Assembly (NCBI GenBank): GCA_900019385.1
Contig: FIZJ01000016.1
Coordinates: 139,380-203,379 of the forward strand
Source of the DNA: an uncultured Clostridia bacterium
GTDB lineage: Bacteria > Bacillota > Limnochordia > Darwinibacteriales > DTU012
Direction: 5' to 3'
DNA length: 64,000 bases
Positions 17,628 through 28,077 of the stretch are shown here, piece after piece (position 1 is the first letter of the stretch; every line of letters starts with the position of its first letter). The notes under the pieces were generated by a model. It saw only the letters and a list, made by a program, of their open reading frames with translations, ran no database searches and was not told the DNA's origin. The translations under genes and the position numbers were made by a program.

Positions 17628-19289
17628 TTACAATTTCTTCAATATGTCCTCAAGCAAGCCGCCAATCTGCAAGTACTTGTGGTAAATCTCCCGGTACTTG
17701 GCGGCCTGTTCCGGCCTGGGCCGGTATGTCTCGCTGAACTCGGTGCCCATGTGAACTTGAGCTGTTTGAACATCGGGATACACTTTGGCGGCCGCCGCCG
17801 CGAACATGGCTGCGCCCAACGCGCATGCCTGGTCGGATCTGGCCACCTTGATGGGCATGTCAAACACGTCGGCTGTCACCTGCATGACAAACGGATTCTT
17901 CTTCGGAATACCGCCTAGGGCAATCACTTCATCGATCTTAACACCTTCTTCGGCGAACCGATCGATTACCGCCTTGGAACCAAAGGCGGTGGCTTCCACA
18001 AGAGCCCGGAAGACCCGCGGCGCGTCAGTGCCCAGGCTTAGACCTGCCAAGGCTCCCTTGAGAGTCTGATCCGCATCCGGAGTTCTTCTGCCGTTAAGCC
18101 AATCCAAGGCAACAACTTGGGTGTCTTCGACAGACAGGGCCTCCGCCGCCTTGGTAAGCCGCGGCAGTATCTGGTCTTTGACTTGCTCTGCTTGTTCCGG
18201 CTTGATCAATCCGCTTTCTGTCAATTCCTCTAGAGGCCACATCAAGACCTGCCTGAACCAGGCAAAGACGTCACCAAAGGCCGACTGCCCTGCTTCCAGC
18301 CCCACCATGCCGGGGATCACCGAGCCGTCAACCTGCCCGCAGATACCGCGGACCAGTTTGCCCTGCATTACCTCGTAAGGCGCAACCATTATATCGCATG
18401 TGGAAGTCCCCATGATCTTCACAAGGACCCGCTCGGCGACTCCGCCGCCGACAGCGCCCATATGAGCGTCAAAAGCTCCTACGGCAATGGCAATGCCGGG
18501 CTTCAGGCCAAGTTTCTCCGCCCATTCCGCGCACAAGGTGCCGGCCAGCTGATCCGACGGATATGTATGGCGGTACATGTTTTTGGTTACCCCTTTCAGC
18601 AGGGGATCGATTGCCGCGAAGAATTCATCGGCGGGGAGCCCGTTCCACTCTTCGTGCCACATGGCCTTATGCCCGGCGGCACAGCGGCTGCGTTTAATCT
18701 CCTCCACAGACTTGACACCGGACAAAAGCGCCGGCATCCAGTCACAGTGTTCAACCCAGGAGTATGCCGCTTCTCGGACTGCCGGGTCGTGACGATACAC
18801 ATGGAGTATTTTCGCCCAAAACCATTCTGATGAGTATATGCCTCCCACATACTTCGTGTAGTCGATGGGAGAATGATTCCACGCTTGATCATTGATCTCG
18901 GCGGCTTCATTCACCGCTGTATGATCTTTCCAGAGGACAAACATGGCATTGGGGTTGTCGCTGAATTCAGGCAGCAGTGCCAAAGGCGTGCCTGCCCGGT
19001 CAACCGGGCACGGTGTGGATCCAGTAGTGTCGATGCCGATGCCCACAATCTGTGAGCGCACTTCAGCCGGCACCTGTGACAACGCTTCCGTTATACTCTC
19101 CGTCAGCCCTTCGATGTAGTCCAGTGGGTGCTGGCGAAACTGGTTTTTGCTGGGATCACAGTAGAGGCCCTGCGCCCACCGTTTGTAGTACGCCACCGCC
19201 GATGCAGCTTCTTCACCCGTCCGAGTGTTCACAAGCAAAGCCCGCACCGAATCGGTGCCAAAATCCACTCCAATGACATACTTATCCAT
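17628..19289 (-). CDS. araB: Ribulokinase
   Basis: FGGY-family kinase that phosphorylates L-ribulose with ATP. Key blocks: YVIGVDFGTDSVRALLVN (phosphate-1 loop), GIGIDTTGSTPCPVD, NPNAMFVLWKDHTA, GAFDAHMGAVGGG, and the adenosine motif VIALGGIPKKNPFVMQV. The start is placed at the ATG 19289 (553 residues), because AAGGAG lies 8 nt upstream; a longer TTG-started frame to 19319 has no support. araD follows directly. An AT-rich inverted repeat at 19321-19341 lies 32 bp before the start and may be an operator. The PHP gene is 73 bp upstream on the same strand. Confidence 0.96.
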   Translation of the reverse strand: MDKYVIGVDFGTDSVRALLVNTRTGEEAASAVAYYKRWAQGLYCDPSKNQFRQHPLDYIEGLTESITEALSQVPAEVRSQIVGIGIDTTGSTPCPVDRAGTPLALLPEFSDNPNAMFVLWKDHTAVNEAAEINDQAWNHSPIDYTKYVGGIYSSEWFWAKILHVYRHDPAVREAAYSWVEHCDWMPALLSGVKSVEEIKRSRCAAGHKAMWHEEWNGLPADEFFAAIDPLLKGVTKNMYRHTYPSDQLAGTLCAEWAEKLGLKPGIAIAVGAFDAHMGAVGGGVAERVLVKIMGTSTCDIMVAPYEVMQGKLVRGICGQVDGSVIPGMVGLEAGQSAFGDVFAWFRQVLMWPLEELTESGLIKPEQAEQVKDQILPRLTKAAEALSVEDTQVVALDWLNGRRTPDADQTLKGALAGLSLGTDAPRVFRALVEATAFGSKAVIDRFAEEGVKIDEVIALGGIPKKNPFVMQVTADVFDMPIKVARSDQACALGAAMFAAAAAKVYPDVQTAQVHMGTEFSETYRPRPEQAAKYREIYHKYLQIGGLLEDILKKL

Positions 19290-19320
19290 GTTACCGCTCC
19301 TTACTTTTGAACTTGTCAAA

Positions 19321-19341
19321 TGATTATTTCAGCAATAATCA
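19321..19341. promoter_or_regulatory. AT-rich inverted repeat upstream of araB
   Basis: Perfect 8-bp arms TGATTATT and AATAATCA with a 5-bp centre. It could be an operator for araB-araD or a weak hairpin ending the PHP transcript. A TTGACA next to it (19315-19320) has no matching -10 box, so I do not call a promoter. Confidence 0.35.
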
Positions 19342-19362
19342 CCGGGTTTCCTGCCGCCGGCA

Positions 19363-20043
19363 TCACGGCCAGCGGCCGATCAAACGCGGTAGGTCCAGAT
19401 CGTCCAAGGCACGTACAAGGTCTCGGTTATCTGCCGGCCGGTCGTCGAGAATGATTCCGCCGGAAGCCAGATCAACGATTTGGTGGAAATCCGACCCGGA
19501 CACCATCTTCAACCCCCGCGCCTTGGCGTAAACCAGAGCCAAGTGATTGCGGGAATTATGGCGCGGATTGCCGTTGAACACCTCGATCCCGTCCAGCAAC
19601 GCCGGATCAACCCGGTCCATGTAGTTCCGGAACGGATGGGCCTGATACAGCAGCATGCCGTTAGTTCTGAGAAGTCTGTAGAGCTGCTCAAGTTCCAACT
19701 GGTACAGAGCCGGATATTCGAGGAGGAACTCTTCGTTCACCCCATAGACGAGATAGTCGTTGAGGCTGTTGTTAAGTTTCAGCTCAGCCCCGAGAAAGAC
19801 ATCGACGCCTAGTTTCTCCCCTGCCTTTTTAGCCAGGTGATATCCTTCCAGGTACCGGGCGATCTTGTCGCGCCAGGGCAGCGGTTCCAAGCGCTGAAAA
19901 AAACGATCATAATAGTGATCGGTGATCACTATTCCTGTGTATCCTGCCTGGGCATAAAGCCTGACAACTTCCTCCGCCTGAACATGGGCGCATGGGCTGA
20001 CATTGCTGGTGTGAACATGCAAATCATAGTGGTACAAAGTCAT
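19363..20043 (-). CDS. PHP-domain metal-dependent phosphoesterase
   Basis: Member of the polymerase-and-histidinol-phosphatase (PHP) superfamily. The N-terminal metal motif is HYDLHVHTSNVSPCAHV, followed by YTGIVITDHYYDRF, LGAELKLN with the bridging glutamate, LYQAHPFRNYM and the late VSGSDFHQ. These are the usual PHP metal ligands, so it is probably an active phosphatase or nuclease-like esterase. The start is placed at ATG 20043 (226 residues), with AAGGAG 12 nt upstream; the longer frame to 20106 has no ribosome site. It precedes araB by 73 bp on the same strand and may be read through into it. Substrate unknown; a sugar phosphate would fit the setting but is not shown. Confidence 0.85.
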   Translation of the reverse strand: MTLYHYDLHVHTSNVSPCAHVQAEEVVRLYAQAGYTGIVITDHYYDRFFQRLEPLPWRDKIARYLEGYHLAKKAGEKLGVDVFLGAELKLNNSLNDYLVYGVNEEFLLEYPALYQLELEQLYRLLRTNGMLLYQAHPFRNYMDRVDPALLDGIEVFNGNPRHNSRNHLALVYAKARGLKMVSGSDFHQIVDLASGGIILDDRPADNRDLVRALDDLDLPRLIGRWP

Positions 20044-20107
20044 TATCTCGTATTGCTCCTTATCAGCGATCTCTACTAAAATTATAGCATTAATATACAG
20101 CTCCATG

Positions 20108-20145
20108 CCATAAAAGACAGAGCCAGCTTCTGCAAGCTAGCTCTG
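20108..20145 (-). terminator. Terminator of the activase-LysM operon
   Basis: A 12-bp stem with one mismatch (20118-20129 with 20134-20145, CTGC-type loop) overlaps the last codons of the LysM gene. On the minus strand it is followed by TCTTTTATGG. Confidence 0.6.
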
Positions 20146-20796
20146 GGGAATGATGATCTTCTGCCCAATCTGCAGTTTGGTCGGGTCACTGATCATGTTG
20201 TACTCCATAATCCGATCGATTAAGGCTTTGCTTGGGGGATTCTCATACTGCGACGCCAGTTCCCATATTGTGTCTCCTTTACGTACGGTGACAGTGGTAA
20301 CACCGGATGAGCTCAGAATACTGTCAATCCTGGACACGAACTGCTGGTCGAACCTGTGGCTGATTTTTTGCTCCATTTCATCAATGGCGCTGAGCACTGA
20401 CTGCTGCAGGGCAGATATGACATCCAGAATTCCCGCCACCTGCTCCGGCTGTGCCTGCACAGCCTCCTGGACCAGCTTCAGCTCTGTCTCCAGCTCATCC
20501 AATTTTGCCAAGGCGGCCAAAACTTCCTCGGAATTTCCCGTGACATGGGACAAATCAAGAATCTTCTGTTCAAGGATCAGCAAGCGCTGATCGATGCTGG
20601 ATACCCGGCTGCCGAGATCGTCGCCCAGTTTTTCAACAGCTGCCAGTGTGGGATCGGAAGCGTCTTCGTTCATGTAGACGCTCCACAAAACCCATGTGTT
20701 GATGGCAATGCAGACAATGGCCAAGATCAGCGCCACCCTGATGGCAAGATAGGTATATGTGCTGTAGGAACTCTGATTATTGGCGCTCTGCTTCAT
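20137..20796 (-). CDS. Membrane-anchored LysM-domain protein
   Basis: Small protein of 219 residues with one N-terminal membrane helix ([24 protein letters not shown]), a central coiled-coil or helical region (about 45-145, repeated Glu/Leu/Gln heptad-like stretches), and a C-terminal LysM domain (about 165-219: [14 protein letters not shown] ... [11 protein letters not shown]). The LysM should bind peptidoglycan, so the protein probably sits outside the membrane anchored by its N-terminus. The start is ATG 20796, because GGAGGG lies 6 nt upstream; the ATG two codons earlier touches that site. It overlaps the end of the activase gene by 20 bp, which implies coupled expression, yet no functional link between the two is obvious. 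Confidence 0.82.
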   Translation of the reverse strand: MKQSANNQSSYSTYTYLAIRVALILAIVCIAINTWVLWSVYMNEDASDPTLAAVEKLGDDLGSRVSSIDQRLLILEQKILDLSHVTGNSEEVLAALAKLDELETELKLVQEAVQAQPEQVAGILDVISALQQSVLSAIDEMEQKISHRFDQQFVSRIDSILSSSGVTTVTVRKGDTIWELASQYENPPSKALIDRIMEYNMISDPTKLQIGQKIIIPQS

Positions 20797-23700
20797 AAAC
20801 ATCCCTCCAATCCTGGTTTCCTCCAGTCAGCTTCTTCACTGCGGAAGTCAGCATCAGTTTAATCCGGTTCAACTGGTTGACTTCGCTCGCTCCCGGATCG
20901 TAATCGATGGCTACGATATTGCTGTTGGGGTACACCCTCTTGATCTCCCTTAACATCCCCTTTCCCGTGACATGGTTGGGCAGGCATCCAAACGGCTGAA
21001 CGCAAATAATATTCTCAACTCCGTGCTCAATCAGCTCCACAATCTCTCCCGTCAACAGCCAGCCTTCGCCGGTTTGATGGCCCAAAGAGAGGATTTTCTG
21101 GGCTGCGGAGGCTTTTTCGTAAATTGATCGCGGCGGTAAAAACCGTTGGCTCGCGGCCAGGGCGCGCCGGCAGGCGCCGCGGTACATCTCCATGACTCTG
21201 ATTGCCGCTCTTGACACCACTTGATCCAGTTTTGACCCGGCGAGGTACTGATGCCTGAAGTCAAGGCCGAAGGCAGAATACATCAAAAAGTCGAGGAGAT
21301 CCGGCACAACCGCTTCGCAGCCTTCCGACTCCACCAAGTGGACAACATTGTTGTTGGCGGTGGGATGATACTTGACCAGAATTTCTCCGACTATACCCAC
21401 CTTCGGTTTCCTCTCATCCACAATGGCGAATTGCTCGAAATCGCGGATGATCTTGGTTATCAACCGCCGGAACCGCGCGACCGAGATGCTTTCCAAGGCA
21501 TCTTTGCAGCGTCCAATCCATTTTTCGTACAGCTTGTTGGCTGCACCCTTCACCTGTTCATACGGCCGCACCCGGTGCAGCAGCTTCATCAGCAAATCGC
21601 CGTAAACCAGCGCCATCATGGAGCGGTGAACCAGCGGCAGAGTGATCTTGAATCCTGGATTGCGCTCCATTCCACTAGGGTTGAGACTGATAACCGGCAC
21701 CTGAGGGAAGCCGGCGTCAACCAGCGCTTTGCGCAGAAAGCCAATATAGTTGGTAGCGCGGCAGCCACCACCGGTCTGGGTAATCAGGACGCTCGTGCTG
21801 TCACAATCATATTCGCCTGACTTGAGAGCTTTAATCAGCTGCCCTAAAGCGATAATCGCCGGATAGCAGGCATCATTGTTAACGTACTTAAGCCCCTCGT
21901 CTATGGCAGCCCGATCGATCGCCGGGCACACCACCACTTGATACCCTGCCAGGTTAAAAGCTTTCTGCAGCAGCTCGAAATGGATCGGCGCCATGTTGGG
22001 GGCCAAAACTGTGTGCCGGCGTTTCATTTCTTTGGTAAATCTTTGCTTTTTGTATTTAGATTCGTTTTTTTTACGATAATATCCTTTTGCTTCTCTTTCA
22101 ATAATCGCCGCTTTCAGCGAACGCAGCCTAATGCGGGCCGGGCCGAGATTGTGTCCTTCATCAATCTTCAAAACAGTATAGAGCTTGGAGTGCTGTTCCA
22201 AGATCTCCTGAACTTGATCTGTGGTCACAGCGTCCAACCCACAGCCGAAAGAATTGAGCTGCACCAGTTCAATACGATCGTTCTCGGCGGCAAAGGCCGC
22301 AGCCGCGTACAAGCGGGAATGATAAGCCCATTGATCCACGACCCTAAGGGGCCGTTCCACCTTGCCGAGATGAGCAACGGAGTCTTCGGTAAGCACCGCC
22401 ATTCCCAGCTGGTTGATCAGTTCAGGGATACCGTGATTGATTGCCGGATCGATGTGATAGGGCCTGCCGGCCAGAATAACGGCATGCCCCTGATTTTCCT
22501 CAAGCCAGGCCAAAGCCTTTTCCCCTTGCTCCTGGATGTCGCGGCGAAAGCGCTGCTGTTCGCGCCACGCTATTTCCACCGCCCGGGAGACCTCTCCAAT
22601 AGAGATTCCCAGTCCCTGCAGTTCTTCACACAACCTCCGTGCCAACCGCTGTTTGTGGTTGAAAGGAAGAAATGGGTGCAGCATCTTCACATCAAGCCGG
22701 CGGAAAACGTCAATATTCTTGGCCAACACCTCAGGGTATGACGTGACGATCGGGCAGTTGAAGTGATTGTCCGCCTCGAGCTGCTCTTTGTGTTCATGCG
22801 TGAGGCAGGGATAGAATATTAGTTTGACACCTTGCTCAATCAGGTCCATGACGTGTCCGTGGCTTAACTTCGCTGGATAGCACACCGACTCCGACGGCAT
22901 GGTCTCGATTCCTTTTTCATATACAGCTTTGGAGGAGGGCGAAGACAACCGGACAGAGAATCCCAGTTCGGTGAAGAAGGTAAACCAAAACGGATAATCC
23001 TCATACATGTTGAGCACTCGTGGAATGCCGATCACACCTCGGGGAGCATTGCCCTCCGGCAGCGGCTCGTACTGGAACAGGCGCCGGCATTTATAGGCAT
23101 ACAAGTTGGGAATCCCGCTTGAGGCGGCATCTTTGCCTAATGCCCGCTCGCATCTGTTCCCCGATATATATCGGCCTCCAGGGCCGAAATCGTTAATTGT
23201 GAGCAGACATGCGTTGCCGCAGCCGCTGCACCGAGTATGCCTAGTGGAAGCACTGAGGCGGTTCAGCTGATTCCGGGTGAGCAGTGTCGTCTCATGCCCA
23301 GGAAGGTAGCGCTCCCTCGCCAGCAGCGCAGCGCCGAAGGCACCCATCACCCCGGTGATATCCGGACGGACCACTTCGCAGCCGGCCAACAGCTCAAAGC
23401 TGCGCAAAACCGCGTCGTTGGCGAACGTGCCGCCTTGGACCACGATCCTTTGGCCCAACTGATCGGTGGTTCTCAACTTGATAACTTTGAACAAGGCATT
23501 TTTGATTACTGAATAGGCAAGCCCTGCGGAGATCTCCCCGATGGAAGCGCCCTCTTTCTGGGCCTGCTTGACTCGGGAATTCATGAACACTGTGCAGCGT
23601 GAGCCGAGGTCGACAGGGTTGGGGGCAAACAAGGCTTCTTGGGCGAATTCCTGAATTTCAAGGTTTAGGGAATTTGCGAAGGTTTCCAAAAACGAGCCGC

Positions 23701-25045
23701 AGCCTGAAGAACAGGCTTCGTTGAGCATAATGTGCTCGATCACCCCATTTTTGATCTGCATGCATTTCATATCCTGGCCGCCAATATCCAGGACAAAATC
23801 CACCCCAGGGCAGAAAAAATCCGCTGCTTTATAATGGGCTATCGTCTCTATTTCACCTATATCCACCTGCAAAGCAGCTTTCACTAGCCCTTCGCCGTAG
23901 CCGGTCACCGCCGCGTTGGCGATCCTGGCTTTGGCCGGCAGCTGTTCATAGAGAGCCTTCAGGGCTTGGACAGCACTATTCAAGGGATCACCCTGGTTTT
24001 TGCCGTACCAGGTGTAAAGCAGCGAACCATCATCGGCGATCAAGGCGAGCTTTGTCGTAGTCGACCCCACATCAAGCCCCAAAAAGCAGTCGCCTGTATA
24101 CTCGGGCAGACTTCTTTTCGGGACAGTGTTTCGGCTGTGACGCGACCTAAATTGAAGCCACTCCTGTTCATTGGCGAAGAGCGGCCGCAATCTTTGTGTT
24201 TCGCTGAACCGGGCAGGATCCAAGCCCGCAACCTTGTTAATCAGGCCGGACAGGCTCACCGCATCACTGCCAACAGAGGCCAGAGCTGCACCCAGGGCGA
24301 TGAATAGGTGCGGATTCTCCGGGATTATCATCTGCTCCTCTTTAATATTCAAGACTCTGGCGAAGTGCCGGCGTAGTTCAGGCAAAAAATGCAGCGGCCC
24401 GCCCAGAAAAGCCACGTTGCCCCTAATCGGGCGCCCGCAGGCCAATCCACTTATCGTCTGGATGACAACAGCATTCAGGACTGACGCTGCTATGTCTTCC
24501 TTGGCGGCCCCTTCATTGAGCAGGGGTTGGATGTCGGACTTGGCGAACACGCCGCACCGGGCGGCAATCGGATAGATGATCTTGTAACCTTTGGCCAGTT
24601 CATTCAACCCTTGAGCGTCAGTTTTCAGCAAGGCGGCCATCTGGTCGATAAAGGCGCCGGTACCTCCGGCGCAAATGCCGTTCATCCGTTGGTCAAGCCC
24701 ATCTCGGAAAAAAGTGATCTTGGCATCTTCTCCACCGAGCTCGATGACCACATCCGTTTGAGGATAGTATTTTTCCACAGCGTGGGTGAAGGCCGCCACC
24801 TCTTGGGTGAAACCGACTCCCAACGCTTTGGCGATGCCGATTCCTCCCGAACCGGCAGCCGCCACGGTGACCTGATCGGAGGCCAGCCGCTGGCGGGCGG
24901 CTTCGAGGATGGACAACAAAGAGTTTTTCAGATCGGCATAATGGCGCTGATATGCGCTGAATACCACATTCAGGCACTGGTCAAGCACCACGAGTTTGAC
25001 CGTGGTTGATCCGACATCTATACCGAAGTGGAGCAAGCCGCCCAT
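20777..25045 (-). CDS. Acyl-CoA dehydratase activase fusion (two ASKHA activase domains, DUF2229, HgdB-like)
   Basis: Giant 1422-residue protein of the 2-hydroxyglutaryl-CoA dehydratase activase group. Domain 1 (about 1-270) and domain 2 (about 318-570) are both BadF/BcrA-type ATPases: [16 protein letters not shown] and [16 protein letters not shown]. Domain 2 carries [15 protein letters not shown]; domain 1 has [14 protein letters not shown]. Cysteine-rich [13 protein letters not shown] follows at about 610, then DUF2229 (about 660-890) and an HgdB/HgdA-like region (about 1000-1400) with NDACYPAI and [12 protein letters not shown]. Activases use ATP to inject an electron into dehydratase iron-sulfur clusters; here activator and dehydratase-like parts are in one chain. 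Long fusions like this are known in anaerobic Bacillota but their reaction is unassigned. Start has GAGGAGG. Overlaps a LysM gene downstream. Confidence 0.9.
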   Translation of the reverse strand: MGGLLHFGIDVGSTTVKLVVLDQCLNVVFSAYQRHYADLKNSLLSILEAARQRLASDQVTVAAAGSGGIGIAKALGVGFTQEVAAFTHAVEKYYPQTDVVIELGGEDAKITFFRDGLDQRMNGICAGGTGAFIDQMAALLKTDAQGLNELAKGYKIIYPIAARCGVFAKSDIQPLLNEGAAKEDIAASVLNAVVIQTISGLACGRPIRGNVAFLGGPLHFLPELRRHFARVLNIKEEQMIIPENPHLFIALGAALASVGSDAVSLSGLINKVAGLDPARFSETQRLRPLFANEQEWLQFRSRHSRNTVPKRSLPEYTGDCFLGLDVGSTTTKLALIADDGSLLYTWYGKNQGDPLNSAVQALKALYEQLPAKARIANAAVTGYGEGLVKAALQVDIGEIETIAHYKAADFFCPGVDFVLDIGGQDMKCMQIKNGVIEHIMLNEACSSGCGSFLETFANSLNLEIQEFAQEALFAPNPVDLGSRCTVFMNSRVKQAQKEGASIGEISAGLAYSVIKNALFKVIKLRTTDQLGQRIVVQGGTFANDAVLRSFELLAGCEVVRPDITGVMGAFGAALLARERYLPGHETTLLTRNQLNRLSASTRHTRCSGCGNACLLTINDFGPGGRYISGNRCERALGKDAASSGIPNLYAYKCRRLFQYEPLPEGNAPRGVIGIPRVLNMYEDYPFWFTFFTELGFSVRLSSPSSKAVYEKGIETMPSESVCYPAKLSHGHVMDLIEQGVKLIFYPCLTHEHKEQLEADNHFNCPIVTSYPEVLAKNIDVFRRLDVKMLHPFLPFNHKQRLARRLCEELQGLGISIGEVSRAVEIAWREQQRFRRDIQEQGEKALAWLEENQGHAVILAGRPYHIDPAINHGIPELINQLGMAVLTEDSVAHLGKVERPLRVVDQWAYHSRLYAAAAFAAENDRIELVQLNSFGCGLDAVTTDQVQEILEQHSKLYTVLKIDEGHNLGPARIRLRSLKAAIIEREAKGYYRKKNESKYKKQRFTKEMKRRHTVLAPNMAPIHFELLQKAFNLAGYQVVVCPAIDRAAIDEGLKYVNNDACYPAIIALGQLIKALKSGEYDCDSTSVLITQTGGGCRATNYIGFLRKALVDAGFPQVPVISLNPSGMERNPGFKITLPLVHRSMMALVYGDLLMKLLHRVRPYEQVKGAANKLYEKWIGRCKDALESISVARFRRLITKIIRDFEQFAIVDERKPKVGIVGEILVKYHPTANNNVVHLVESEGCEAVVPDLLDFLMYSAFGLDFRHQYLAGSKLDQVVSRAAIRVMEMYRGACRRALAASQRFLPPRSIYEKASAAQKILSLGHQTGEGWLLTGEIVELIEHGVENIICVQPFGCLPNHVTGKGMLREIKRVYPNSNIVAIDYDPGASEVNQLNRIKLMLTSAVKKLTGGNQDWRDVYEAERQ

Positions 25046-25211
25046 TTTCCCAGCCTCCTCTTCCTTCGCCCCGAGTTATACATCATATTCGCATCATTAA
25101 GACAAACTCCTTGTTTATAGAACTTCGCAATCTTGAAAAAGGTTTTTGCCATGCAATGATGAATACTTCATATACAAGCATTAGACAGATTTTTCGAATG
25201 GGGGAATTGCA

Positions 25212-27242
25212 ATGGCAGTCGATGAATCTAGGCCGAGGAATAGTCGCTGCTGGGTTCTTAAACTAGGTGGGCTCCTAGTGGTCGTCTACTGGCTGATTGC
25301 CACAGTGAAAAGCACCCTGCTGGTGGAAAACAGCAGATTCCTTGTGAATCTGTACAACCCAGGGTTGTGGGACTTGCTCTTGCGGATTGCCACTGCGGTG
25401 GCGATTTTAGGTGTCTGCTTTGTCATTCAGAGACGGATGACGTCAACTCAAGCCGAGAACTCCCGCCTAGACAAAGAGCTGGCAAGCCTGGAGTATCTGC
25501 TGGAAGCGGCCGATTATCCCATCGTTGAGCTGGATCAACAGCTTCGAATCAAAAGCCTCAGCAAAGCCGCCGCCAGCCTTGTGGGCGTAAAAGGCGGCGA
25601 GCTGGATTATCAGTATGTGGTACCGGCTTTATTCTATTCGGAAGACCACGACGAGATCAAAGCGCTCTTGGAGGATACACGGACAGAAACGGAAAGCAGA
25701 GTCTTCCGCCTCAAGGTGCGGCGCCTCCAGCCCTGCTACGCGGTTCTCAATTTCAGCAAAGAAGTCGCCGACGGCAAGATCACTCGCCAACTGCTCTTCA
25801 TCAATGATGTCAGCGAATCCAAAGCCAAGCTCGATACCGCTGAAAAACGGGCTGCGGAAATGCGCGCCCAAGCAGCCAGCCATCCACTCCCAATCGCAGT
25901 GTTCGACCTTAAGCATTTGCGCTTTGCCAACGAAGCCATGCATAGCCTGCTTAACATACCTGAGGGTGATATCAGTTATGAAAGACTGGTGGAACTGCTA
26001 AAATCAGCCTGTGGGGGTTGCGAGACTTTGGTGGCGGCCATTGCCCAAACTCTGCAGGAAAAGGCAGGCCAAAAAGCAGATGCCGTTTTGCATACCGGCG
26101 GGCAGCTTCGGCATGTGCGTGTGAACCTGCGCCCGTATGGACACGAGGAGTCAGGGGTGCTGATGTGGTTTGAGGACATTACAGAACTTGCAGGCAAAGA
26201 CGATGAAATCAGACGTTTGGAACAGGAAGTGGATATTCTCCGCAAAAACGAGCTTGAACTGAGGTCGGAGTTTGAGGAGCACAACGAAAAATGCAGCACC
26301 GAAAGGAGCCGCCTCCTGGACGAGTTGAGCAGCGAACAGCATCAGGCGGCCAGGCTGCGGGAAGAGCTCAACACAGCCAATCAACAGACGGCTGATCTGA
26401 AACAGCAGTTGGATAGTCTCGCGGCGGAAAACCATCAGCTCAAAGAGGAGGTAAGCCGGTTACAAGAAGACAACACTGCTCTGGCCAACAGCGTTGCGCA
26501 GTTGGAGTATCAATGGGATGAGCTTAAACTTCCGATCATGCTAATCGATGAGGAAGGCCGGCTGATCCGGGTCAATCCGGAGGCCAGATCTCTTCTTGGG
26601 CTGAGAGAAGACACTTTGCTTCGGTCTTACCTCTTCCGGGACGAACAACAGCAGAGACTGGCCTCACTTCTTGCGGGATTGTCCGGCGAAACCCAACGAG
26701 AGCCTGTGGAACTTGAGTTTTATTGCAACGGCCATCAGATAACTGTCAACTGCCACGGCATCAAACTGCGTAAACCAGAAGGCCAGTTCTTGATTCTTGG
26801 ATACGACATTACAACCCTCAAACAAGCCCAGGCTGAGCTGGCCATGACTCTGGACAACAATCGTTTTGAACTGGAGGATGTGCTGAATGAGGTAGAAATC
26901 GAGCGGGAACGGATGAACGCGATCTTAGCAGGGATCAGCGACGGTATTGTCATCACCGACATGTACAACCGTGTGATCAAGATGAACCCGGCAGCCGAAG
27001 ACATGCTTGGGATCCGCCTCAGCCAGGCGCTGGAAAGGCCGGTTCATTTCATCATCCGCAACCCCGAGATCATCGGCCATATTCAGCAGACTGTGAGAGA
27101 AAAGCTGTTCAACCATCAGTTCGACATTGATGTTCTCGATCCTGACAGTCAGTCTCCCATGACTCTGTCGTGCAGCACAACGGTGATCCATGATCGCAAT
27201 CTCTACGATCAAGGAGTGATTATCCAGCTCCGCAAAGCCTAA
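25212..27242 (+). CDS. Membrane protein with four PAS-like domains and coiled coil, no kinase
   Basis: Sensor-like protein of 676 residues. Two N-terminal membrane helices (about 15-33 and 52-71) are followed by PAS 1 (about 90-190, YLLEAADYPIVELDQQLRIK), PAS 2 (about 215-310, HPLPIAVFDLKHLRFANEA), a long coiled coil (about 325-435), PAS 3 (about 440-545, LPIMLIDEEGRLIRVNPEARSL) and PAS 4 (about 560-676, ILAGISDGIVITDMYNRVIK). PAS 4 is the type that normally precedes HisKA and ATPase domains in histidine kinases, but the frame stops right after it and a strong terminator follows 13 bp later. So the protein has input domains and no visible output. It is transcribed divergently from the activase gene. 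Either a domain-lost kinase or a scaffold that signals by contact. Confidence 0.85.
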   Translation: MAVDESRPRNSRCWVLKLGGLLVVVYWLIATVKSTLLVENSRFLVNLYNPGLWDLLLRIATAVAILGVCFVIQRRMTSTQAENSRLDKELASLEYLLEAADYPIVELDQQLRIKSLSKAAASLVGVKGGELDYQYVVPALFYSEDHDEIKALLEDTRTETESRVFRLKVRRLQPCYAVLNFSKEVADGKITRQLLFINDVSESKAKLDTAEKRAAEMRAQAASHPLPIAVFDLKHLRFANEAMHSLLNIPEGDISYERLVELLKSACGGCETLVAAIAQTLQEKAGQKADAVLHTGGQLRHVRVNLRPYGHEESGVLMWFEDITELAGKDDEIRRLEQEVDILRKNELELRSEFEEHNEKCSTERSRLLDELSSEQHQAARLREELNTANQQTADLKQQLDSLAAENHQLKEEVSRLQEDNTALANSVAQLEYQWDELKLPIMLIDEEGRLIRVNPEARSLLGLREDTLLRSYLFRDEQQQRLASLLAGLSGETQREPVELEFYCNGHQITVNCHGIKLRKPEGQFLILGYDITTLKQAQAELAMTLDNNRFELEDVLNEVEIERERMNAILAGISDGIVITDMYNRVIKMNPAAEDMLGIRLSQALERPVHFIIRNPEIIGHIQQTVREKLFNHQFDIDVLDPDSQSPMTLSCSTTVIHDRNLYDQGVIIQLRKA

Positions 27243-27250
27243 GCTGCAAT

Positions 27251-27288
27251 AAAACGCCCGCCTGGGCAAACCCCAGGCGGGCATTTTT
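27251..27288. terminator. Bidirectional terminator between PAS protein and rubrerythrin
   Basis: Perfect 11-bp GC-rich stem (27256-27266 with 27272-27282, loop CAAAC), followed by ATTTTTG on the plus strand and GTTTTATT on the minus strand. Serves both convergent genes. Confidence 0.9.
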
Positions 27289-27297
27289 GTTGTTCCT

Positions 27298-27894
27298 TTA
27301 GTATGTCTCTTTGAACACCTCAAAGAATCCTTGCGGATGCAGGCATGCCGGGCACAGCTTGGGTGCTTCAGGCCCTTCGTGAACATAGCCGCAGTTGCCG
27401 CACTTCCACTGCACAGGCTCTGGCTTTTTGAACACTGTCCCGTTGGCGATGTTGTCCGCCAGCTTAAGGAAGCGGATTTCATGGCGCCGTTCAGCCTCGA
27501 TAATAAACCGGAAAGCGTTGGCAACTTCTGGAAAACCTTCTTCTTCCGCAGTCTTGGCGAATTCTGGATACATATGCTCCCATTCATGATTTTCGCCTCT
27601 GGCTGCCGACTTCAGGTTCTGCATTGTATCTCCCTGATCCACAGGATAGGACGCATCATTGATGGTGACGTCCACCGGAAGCTCGCCCTCGAAACCTTCG
27701 AGCAGCAGTTTCCAGAACCTCTTTGCGTGTTCTTTTTCGTTGTCAGCTGTTTCGATGAAGATATTGCGAATCTGCTTGTAGCCTTCTTTGTCCGCAATCG
27801 ACGCATAATATGTGTACCGGTTGCGGGCCTGCCCTTCTCCAGCAAAAGCCTTAAGCAGATTCTCGGCGGTTTTGGTTCCCTTCAGGCTCTTCAT
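27298..27894 (-). CDS. Rubrerythrin
   Basis: Peroxide-scavenging non-heme iron protein of anaerobes. The N-terminal ferritin-like four-helix bundle (about 1-145) has the two EExxH-type diiron sites ([41 protein letters not shown]). The C-terminal rubredoxin domain (about 155-198) has [12 protein letters not shown] and [12 protein letters not shown], the four-cysteine Fe site. The start is placed at the ATG at 27894, because AAGGAGGT lies 6 nt upstream; the ATG at 27900 touches that site. Domain order is classical, not reversed. It shares a terminator with the convergent PAS gene. With the flavo-diiron protein it forms an oxygen and peroxide defence set. No clear promoter seen. Confidence 0.96.
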   Translation of the reverse strand: MKSLKGTKTAENLLKAFAGEGQARNRYTYYASIADKEGYKQIRNIFIETADNEKEHAKRFWKLLLEGFEGELPVDVTINDASYPVDQGDTMQNLKSAARGENHEWEHMYPEFAKTAEEEGFPEVANAFRFIIEAERRHEIRFLKLADNIANGTVFKKPEPVQWKCGNCGYVHEGPEAPKLCPACLHPQGFFEVFKETY

Positions 27895-28035
27895 TTGCAT
27901 ACCTCCTTGTGAGAATAGTGTTTCTTAAAACGGCACCTTTCGGGCGCCGATCCGGCGACGGATATTGCTACTAGTTATCATTCTTCGTCTTCCACCGGAT
28001 AATTCCTCCTTTTTCCAGCAAATATTTTGGATTGA

Positions 28036-28065
28036 TTGACATCCGGATCAGGGCTGCACTATACT
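28036..28065 (+). promoter_or_regulatory. Promoter of marR-RND operon
   Basis: TTGACA (28036-28041) and TATACT (28060-28065) with an 18-bp spacer, 52 bp before the marR ATG. Predicted start near 28072, just upstream of the candidate operator. Confidence 0.7.
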
Positions 28066-28077
28066 AGAAGAAAATGG

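Noticed and set aside
19297-19320. TTGACA before araB as a promoter
   Set aside because: No -10 box at 16-18 bp; the would-be position is the ribosome site.
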